NCBI GenBank assembly: GCA_001564135.1
Contig: LKNH01000077.1
Location: forward strand, 1-10,235
Length of the DNA stretch: 10,235 nucleotides
Direction of reading: 5' to 3'
DNA from: Halobacteriaceae archaeon Tc-Br11_E2g27
Lineage (GTDB): Archaea > Halobacteriota > Halobacteria > Halobacteriales > Haloarculaceae
Positions 5,889 to 10,235 of this stretch are shown piece after piece (positions within the stretch are counted from its first letter, which is position 1; each line of letters starts with the position of its first letter). The notes under the pieces are model-generated. The model searched no databases. It was not told the origin of the DNA and saw only the letters and a list, made by a program, of their open reading frames with translations. A program made the translations under genes and the position numbers.

Positions 5889-6230
5889 ATGACAGCCAAC
5901 GGTTCCTCAGCGGCTGAACAGTCAGACGAGGCCAGCACTGTTGAACCATCTGTTGAGGATATCGAAGAGACGGAGGGAGGCTCCGAAACTGACAGCGAGG
6001 CTGAAGTCGAGCCGACGCCACAACCAGCAGCGCTCCGACAGCAGCAGTATTACGTCGGCATTGGCGGTGCAGTACTTGGTGGTGGTGCGCTCATGACTGG
6101 CGTCTACCAGCGGTTTCCGGACGCTCCTGCCATCGTGCCGGTTCTCGCTGGCGTCTTCGCTACCGGTCTGCTCATCTGGCTCGTCAGGAAGAGCATCTTT
6201 CCTGGCAGCGAAGATGCAAGTGGAATCTAG
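5889..6230 (+). CDS. small membrane protein, acidic N-terminus and two TM helices
   Basis: I do not recognise this 113-residue protein. Residues 1-46 are hydrophilic and very acidic (many Glu, Asp, Ser), as in disordered haloarchaeal tails. Two hydrophobic segments follow: about 54-73 (GIGGAVLGGGALMTGVY, glycine-rich) and about 80-99 (AIVPVLAGVFATGLLIWLV), separated by a short loop with R75. R50 before the first helix and R100-K101 after the second suggest, by the positive-inside rule, that both ends are cytoplasmic. The gene lies 45 bases after the second hydrolase and 44 bases before dcd, each gap having its own TATA-like box, so it may be a single-gene unit. Existence is well supported by its amphipathic layout and start context; function is unknown. 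Confidence 0.75.
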   Translation: MTANGSSAAEQSDEASTVEPSVEDIEETEGGSETDSEAEVEPTPQPAALRQQQYYVGIGGAVLGGGALMTGVYQRFPDAPAIVPVLAGVFATGLLIWLVRKSIFPGSEDASGI

Positions 6231-6243
6231 CACACATCGGGAG

Positions 6244-6249
6244 ATTTTA
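6244..6249 (+). promoter_or_regulatory. TATA box of dcd, leaderless start
   Basis: ATTTTA is centred about 28 bases before the ATG at 6275. The spacing supports that ATG as a leaderless start, rather than the in-frame GTG at 6266. Confidence 0.5.
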
Positions 6250-6274
6250 CTCACTGCTCCCCGGTGTGATTGAT

Positions 6275-6862
6275 ATGATACTCTCAGATGGGGACATCCT
6301 TGCTCGCCTTGAGTCAGGCGACCTCGTCATTGACCCACTTGATGACCCGGATTTACAGATTCAGCCTGCAAGCGTCGACCTGAAACTCGGCCGCGAGTTC
6401 CTCGAGTTTCAGCGGACGAATATCCCATATATCCATCCGCACAGCGAGGACGAAATCAAGGATTACGTCACGGAAACTTACGTGGACGAAGGCGACGATT
6501 TCATTCTCCATCCCGGCGATTTTGTTCTCGGAACAACCAAAGAGCGCGTCGAGATTCCAGCGGACCTCATCGCCCACGTTGAGGGGCGTTCATCGCTTGG
6601 CCGTCTGGCGATTGTAGTCCACGCAACAGCCGGCTTATGTGACCCCGGATACGAGGGACAAATCACGCTTGAACTGTCCAATCTCGGCACTGCGCCGGTT
6701 GCACTCACACCTGGAATGCGCGTCTCACAGCTCACGTTTACTGAACTTACTTCACCAGCGGAGCGACCGTATGGTGAGGAGCGTGGCTCGAAATATCAGG
6801 GCCAATCCGGCCCACAAGCATCGCGTCTCGGTGGTGACCGCGAATTCGGTGGTGACCAATGA
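6275..6862 (+). CDS. dcd: dCTP deaminase, possibly bifunctional (dUMP-forming)
   Basis: Cytosolic homotrimeric enzyme of pyrimidine deoxynucleotide synthesis; it deaminates dCTP to dUTP, and some members also hydrolyse the product to dUMP for thymidylate synthesis. The 195 residues start MILSDGDIL, the family's usual N-terminus, so I take the ATG at 6275 rather than the GTG at 6266. Key motifs: QPASVDLKLG at 30-39, HVEGRSSLGR at 101-110, HATAGLCDPGY at 116-126, catalytic E133 in ITLELSN, and SKYQGQSGP at 172-180. The TAG at 118-120 and the E133 region resemble my recollection of the bifunctional Mycobacterium enzyme more than the E. coli deaminase, which has TAHR there. No separate dUTPase is in the window. 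The stop overlaps the next start as ATGA, so the two genes are probably translationally coupled. Confidence 0.95.
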   Translation: MILSDGDILARLESGDLVIDPLDDPDLQIQPASVDLKLGREFLEFQRTNIPYIHPHSEDEIKDYVTETYVDEGDDFILHPGDFVLGTTKERVEIPADLIAHVEGRSSLGRLAIVVHATAGLCDPGYEGQITLELSNLGTAPVALTPGMRVSQLTFTELTSPAERPYGEERGSKYQGQSGPQASRLGGDREFGGDQ

Positions 6863-7758
6863 AATTCGTCGAAGAACTCGTCGTCGAGGAGTTCCTCCCG
6901 ACGTTTCGCTCGATGCTTGCTGGGGCGCTTAGAGAGCGAGGCCACACACAGAACGAAGTTGCCGACGCCCTCGGTATCAGCCAGAGTGCCGTCTCGAAAT
7001 ATGTCCATGGCGAAGTTGAGGAAAACGACCGAATTCGTGACGAACCCCGGGTCGCCGAACTTGTCGAACGACTTGCCGATGGACTTACCTCCGGCGAGAT
7101 GACACCGGTCGAAGCGCTTATCGAGGCGGAAGTCTGTGTCCGCGAACTCGAACAGGGTGGCGTCCTCGCGGACTTACACGTCGAAGCGGTTCCCGAACTT
7201 GCCGCATACGATACCATCGCGGTGCACGACCCTGACAGCCGGATGCAAGAAGCAAGTCGTGTCCGTTCTTCCGTTCGTCGCGGCCTTCGGTTGCTGCAAA
7301 ATTCCGGAACGTTCGCCCAGCGTATCCCTGCTGTTGGCTCGAATCTGGTCGAATCGCTGCATGACGCCGAAACCATCGACGATATCGCGGCCGTCCCCGG
7401 TCGCCTGCTCGAAGTGCGCGGGCAAGTCGAAGTGCCGGGAGAGCCGGAGTTTGGCGTCAGCCAGCACGTCGCTTCCGTCCTCCTCGCAGCGCGAGAAAGC
7501 GGCTCATCTGCCCGTGCAGCGGTCAATCTGAGCGATGATGGACAGCTTCGAGATGCGCTCGAAGCACGGGGAGAGCAACTGATTGAGTTCGACGCGGAGG
7601 CTCCTATTGATGAGGCCATTGCGGATGCACTGACTGAAAAGCCCGATGCCACAGTGCTCTATCAGACGGGTGGCTTCGGTATCGAACCCATCCTCTATCT
7701 GCTTGGGCCTGATACGCCGACGGTGGCACAGACGCTTCGGGATGCGGATGCCGCGTGA
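6859..7758 (+). CDS. HTH-ThiN protein, probable thiamine regulator (ThiR-like)
   Basis: A 299-residue fusion of an N-terminal helix-turn-helix domain (about 14-60; NEVADALGISQSAVSKYVHG) and a C-terminal domain resembling ThiN-type thiamine-phosphate synthase (about 115-293; EPEFGVSQHVA, TGGFGIEPILY). In archaea this architecture has been described as ThiR, a repressor of thiamine synthesis and uptake genes that senses thiamine phosphate. R182 and H203 are 21 residues apart, the spacing I recall for the two important residues of catalytic ThiN, so enzymatic activity cannot be excluded. A linker (about 61-112) is acidic and contains C93. The gene overlaps dcd by ATGA and has no thiamine genes near it in this window, so its targets are probably elsewhere. 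Architecture is clear; the ThiR role is by analogy. Confidence 0.82.
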   Translation: MKFVEELVVEEFLPTFRSMLAGALRERGHTQNEVADALGISQSAVSKYVHGEVEENDRIRDEPRVAELVERLADGLTSGEMTPVEALIEAEVCVRELEQGGVLADLHVEAVPELAAYDTIAVHDPDSRMQEASRVRSSVRRGLRLLQNSGTFAQRIPAVGSNLVESLHDAETIDDIAAVPGRLLEVRGQVEVPGEPEFGVSQHVASVLLAARESGSSARAAVNLSDDGQLRDALEARGEQLIEFDAEAPIDEAIADALTEKPDATVLYQTGGFGIEPILYLLGPDTPTVAQTLRDADAA

Positions 7759-7815
7759 TTCCCTCCACTGTTTGCCTGCCAAACTCACTTGTTTCTCGCC
7801 CGCAAAACCATTCCA

Positions 7816-8496
7816 ATGAGCAACCGCAGCTCCTCGCTCGAAGAGACGTTTTACGGGAACTGTGCCTCGCTTTATGATGTTGTCGCCACCGCTCCTGGTA
7901 TTCGGGGCTGGCGCGAACACACGGTGGAGACACTTTCGCTTTCACCTAGCGATACCGTCGTCGAGATGGGCTGTGGTACCGGTGCAAACCTGCCGTTTCT
8001 CCGCCGAGCGGTTGGCTCGGAGGGCACAGTCATCGGCATCGACCTCGTCCGGGGAATGCTCGACCGGGCACACAAACGCGTTGAGCGCCACGGCTGGGAG
8101 AACGTCCATTTAATTCAGGGGGATGCGACGACGCCGCCAATCGACTCAGCGGACGCGCTTGTCTCGACGTTCGTCATCGGGATGCTCACTGACCCAGCAA
8201 GTGCCGTTCGAACATGGATGAATACTGTCGAGCCTGGTGGTCGCGTTACGCTACTCAACGCTGCTCGAACGAACCGACTGGTTGCCCGCCCACTGAATCT
8301 GCCCTGTCGGCTGTTCGTTCGGTTGACGGCACCCGGATATCAGCTCCGGGCAGATTCGCCGGTCAAACGGCTCGAAGAACGCTGGGTAGATGCAAGCGAG
8401 GCACTGTTCGAGGGAACGACAGGCCACGTAGATGAGCGCATTGGCATGGGATTTATCACGCTTGCAAGCGGCGAAGTCATCGGTGAGACCGGATAA
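7816..8496 (+). CDS. class I SAM-dependent methyltransferase
   Basis: A 226-residue Rossmann-fold methyltransferase of the UbiE/MenG-like type; acceptor unknown. SAM-binding motif I is VVEMGCGTG at 48-56. Motif II is GID at 74-76, with acidic D76 for the ribose. QGDA at 101-104 is the residue set near the adenine, and DALVSTFVIGML (113-124) follows as motif post-II. EPGGRVTLLN at 139-148 is the usual motif III strand. The C-terminal third has a conserved-looking Arg/Leu-rich segment, probably the acceptor-binding part. I chose the ATG at 7816 over an in-frame TTG at 7789. It lies 57 bases after the ThiR-like gene and 30 bases before the MBL gene. A quinone or lipid methyltransferase role would fit the family, but nothing here proves it. 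Confidence 0.88.
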   Translation: MSNRSSSLEETFYGNCASLYDVVATAPGIRGWREHTVETLSLSPSDTVVEMGCGTGANLPFLRRAVGSEGTVIGIDLVRGMLDRAHKRVERHGWENVHLIQGDATTPPIDSADALVSTFVIGMLTDPASAVRTWMNTVEPGGRVTLLNAARTNRLVARPLNLPCRLFVRLTAPGYQLRADSPVKRLEERWVDASEALFEGTTGHVDERIGMGFITLASGEVIGETG

Positions 8497-8526
8497 CATT
8501 TGCTGGTGGCTCTCGATATAGAAGCA

Positions 8527-9279
8527 ATGGCAGTTCAGTATGGCGACCTCACAATCGAATGGCTTGGCTATGCAACGATTCGCATTGAATCACCCGATAC
8601 CGTCGTCTATCTCGACCCTGGCCGGTATGGGGTATTGACCGGTGAGTGGGAACCAGAGAGCGACGAAGCTGGCACGCATCACCCGCCTGCCCAGGATTAC
8701 CGCCCGCAGGATGGGGATATCGTCTGTCTCACGCACGTTCATCACTACGACCCTGATGGTATCGAGCGGGTTGCACGGGAGGATGCAACAATCCTTGCGT
8801 TCGATGGGATGAATCCACGGAACAGTCGTCGGGACCTCCCACGCCTCGTTGACCTTCCGTACGAGATTCGAACGGTAGGGATGGAAAGCGAAGGCGTCAA
8901 AGAGGATGTGCTGTTCTGGACAGTCGCTGCCTACAACGACCCCGAGGGGCCGCGCGTGAGCGAGGACGGAACGCCGTTCCATCCGGAAGGCCGTGGCTGT
9001 GGTTTCCTGTTGCAGTTCGGTGAGGCAACCGTATTCTGGCCGGGTGATACGGATGTCCTCGATGGTCATGCCGAACTTGACGTCGATATCTTCTGTCCGC
9101 CAATTGGTGGCTCGTTTACGATGGACCGGAAGGAAGCAGCGGCGCTTGCAGGTGAACTGTCTCCTCAGCTCGTCGTGCCGGTCCATTACAACACGTTCGA
9201 TGCGCTGGAGACGGATTCACGAGCATTTGCCGCCGATGTCGCTTCCTCTGGAATTCCTGTTGCCCTTGACGAGCAGTGA
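8527..9279 (+). CDS. metallo-beta-lactamase-fold hydrolase with variant metal motif
   Basis: A 250-residue MBL-fold protein, closest in layout to the UlaG-like/UPF0173 group; substrate unknown. It opens with the family's strand pattern LTIEWLGYATIRIES and VVYLDPG (8-32). The metal motif is THVHHYDPDG at 69-78: H70 and H72 are in place, but an extra residue precedes D75, and the usual following His is replaced by P76-D77. Further candidate ligands are H152 in FHPEGRGCGF, D174 in PGDTD and H220 in VPVHYNTF. So most ligands are present, but one site is non-standard. The ATG at 8527 is preferred to the in-frame TTG at 8500 because it begins just before the first conserved strand. The gene is 30 bases after the methyltransferase and may be co-transcribed. 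Confidence 0.88.
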   Translation: MAVQYGDLTIEWLGYATIRIESPDTVVYLDPGRYGVLTGEWEPESDEAGTHHPPAQDYRPQDGDIVCLTHVHHYDPDGIERVAREDATILAFDGMNPRNSRRDLPRLVDLPYEIRTVGMESEGVKEDVLFWTVAAYNDPEGPRVSEDGTPFHPEGRGCGFLLQFGEATVFWPGDTDVLDGHAELDVDIFCPPIGGSFTMDRKEAAALAGELSPQLVVPVHYNTFDALETDSRAFAADVASSGIPVALDEQ

Positions 9280-9310
9280 GTGTGCAACCAGTTGGCTGCT
9301 TGACCTTCAC

Positions 9311-9316
9311 ATTTAC
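9311..9316 (+). promoter_or_regulatory. possible TATA box of the crotonase-family gene
   Basis: ATTTAC in the 119-base gap before the gene at 9399. Transcription from about 9340 would leave a leader of around 60 bases that includes the Shine-Dalgarno-like site at 9385-9392. Confidence 0.3.
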
Positions 9317-9384
9317 AGTGATTCACTGAGAACAAACGGCGCATGGGAACAGGGAACACAGCATACCAGTATCGATCGACGGCA

Positions 9385-9392
9385 GGGGGTGG
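9385..9392 (+). promoter_or_regulatory. Shine-Dalgarno-like site of the crotonase-family gene
   Basis: GGGGGTGG lies six bases before the ATG at 9399, a good match in position and sequence to the anti-SD of 16S rRNA. It suggests a leadered transcript here, in contrast with the apparently leaderless aroC and dcd. Confidence 0.5.
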
Positions 9393-9398
9393 CGGACA

Positions 9399-10217
9399 AT
9401 GACCACGGAGAGCGGGCCCGCAGCGGAACTTAGTCGCGATGACCTTGCTGTCGATATCAGCGATGACGAACTCGTTATCCGGGCAATCATCAACCGACCT
9501 GAGAACCGAAACGCTCTCAGCGAGGGGGTGATGCACGGCCTGTTTGACGTTGCGGAATACGCTGACGACGGCCCTGCACGGGTTATCGTCATCCGTGGTG
9601 CAGAGGGAACATTCTGTTCTGGTGGGGATATGACGGAGTTTCCAATCGGGCAGGGGACACAGGCGTATCGGGAAAATTTCTCCGGGCTATCGGTTTTGAT
9701 TCAGGAGCTACAGGCGACCAGTGCGTTGACCGTCGCCGCCGTCGAGGGATACTGCCTTGCAGGCGGACTCGGTCTTGCAAGCGCCTGCGAGTTCGTGCTT
9801 GCTCACGAAGCAGCTCAGTTCGGGACGCCCGAGGTCGAAATTGGGCTCTTTCCCGCACAGGCAATGGCACCCATTACTCGTGCGGCAACGGAAAAGGCTG
9901 CGCTCAAACTCCTCTTTACCGGCGAGCGGGTTGATGCAACTGAGGCAAAGCGAATTGGGCTCGTGACTGACGTTGCAGCGGATGGAGAGTTCGAGGCTGA
10001 GTTGCAATCGCTCGTCGACGAACTTGCCGCAAACAGCCCAACGCTGATTTCGATGGGGAAAGAGGCCTACTACGAGCAACGACAGATGGGTTTTGACTCT
10101 GCGCTTGCCTACCTCAAGGAGATAATCACGCTCGTTGCGATGAGCGACCAGACTGAGGAGGGAATCAACGCCTTTCTCACCGATAGCGAGCCTGACTGGC
10201 GGGGGAGAGAGCCATGA
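9399..10217 (+). CDS. enoyl-CoA hydratase/isomerase (crotonase) family protein
   Basis: A 272-residue crotonase-fold enzyme acting on an acyl-CoA thioester. Evidence: NRPENRNALS at 32-41, the CoA-binding oxyanion segment FCSGGDM at 72-78, the second oxyanion element GYCLAGGLGLAS at 117-128, FGTPEVEIGLFP at 141-152, and the C-terminal helices. In rat enoyl-CoA hydratase the catalytic pair is E144 and E164. E145 here matches E164, but the E144 position is G125. So a classical hydratase role is doubtful; isomerase, decarboxylase or another crotonase activity is possible. The ATG at 9399 has a good Shine-Dalgarno-like site, although the first 15 or so residues look like a flexible acidic extension. 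Its stop overlaps the next start as ATGA, so the partner gene, cut by the window edge, is probably co-translated and would help identify the pathway. Confidence 0.93.
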   Translation: MTTESGPAAELSRDDLAVDISDDELVIRAIINRPENRNALSEGVMHGLFDVAEYADDGPARVIVIRGAEGTFCSGGDMTEFPIGQGTQAYRENFSGLSVLIQELQATSALTVAAVEGYCLAGGLGLASACEFVLAHEAAQFGTPEVEIGLFPAQAMAPITRAATEKAALKLLFTGERVDATEAKRIGLVTDVAADGEFEAELQSLVDELAANSPTLISMGKEAYYEQRQMGFDSALAYLKEIITLVAMSDQTEEGINAFLTDSEPDWRGREP

Positions 10218-10235
10218 GCGCCGCGGACATGTATC
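10214..10235 (+). CDS. start of next gene, cut by window edge
   Basis: An ATG at 10214 overlaps the TGA of the crotonase gene and opens a frame reading MSAADMY to the edge. Seven codons are too few to assign a family. The ATGA overlap suggests it belongs to the same operon as the crotonase-family gene. Confidence 0.5.

Noticed and set aside
6747..7652. Long open minus-strand frame opposite dcd and the ThiR-like gene (301 codons)
   Set aside because: The translation is extremely rich in Ser, Arg and Thr, unlike acidic haloarchaeal proteins, and it lies opposite a well-supported gene.

Overview
The window looks like ordinary chromosomal DNA from a halophilic archaeon (class Halobacteria). The predicted proteins are strongly acidic (Asp/Glu-rich, Lys-poor). 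The first gene carries the typical haloarchaeal type IV pilin N-terminus. Several genes have a TATA-like box centred about 26-28 bases before the start codon, the layout of haloarchaeal leaderless transcripts. All genes lie on the + strand. I saw no rRNA, tRNA, CRISPR array or complete insertion sequence.

Layout. Positions 1-174 are the left edge and the leader of a small secreted pilin-like protein (175-651). Next come two consecutive steps of the shikimate pathway, aroA (691-1971, EPSP synthase) and aroC (2022-3245, chorismate synthase). Seven bases after aroC starts an alpha/beta hydrolase (3253-4287), probably co-transcribed with it. An AT-rich non-coding stretch (4288-4814) with two inverted-repeat elements and a possible 41-codon micro-ORF separates this hydrolase from a paralogue (4815-5843). 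The paralogues share the same catalytic triad and a 44-base block that is identical at the DNA level.

The right half holds a two-helix membrane protein of unknown function (5889-6230), then dcd (6275-6862, dCTP deaminase with features of the bifunctional dUMP-forming type). Dcd overlaps by ATGA a HTH-ThiN protein (6859-7758) that resembles the archaeal thiamine regulator ThiR. Further on are a class I SAM methyltransferase (7816-8496), a metallo-beta-lactamase-fold protein with an unusual metal motif (8527-9279), an enoyl-CoA hydratase/isomerase-family protein lacking one classical catalytic Glu (9399-10217), and the first seven codons of a gene that overlaps it by ATGA and runs off the window.

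How the genes work together: AroA makes EPSP and AroC converts it to chorismate, the precursor of aromatic amino acids. The other genes form no obvious single pathway. I find no convincing defence or mobile system. The most unusual items are the tandem hydrolases with their locally frozen DNA block, the AT-rich spacer between them, the variant metal motif of the MBL protein, and residue substitutions in AroA and the crotonase-family protein.
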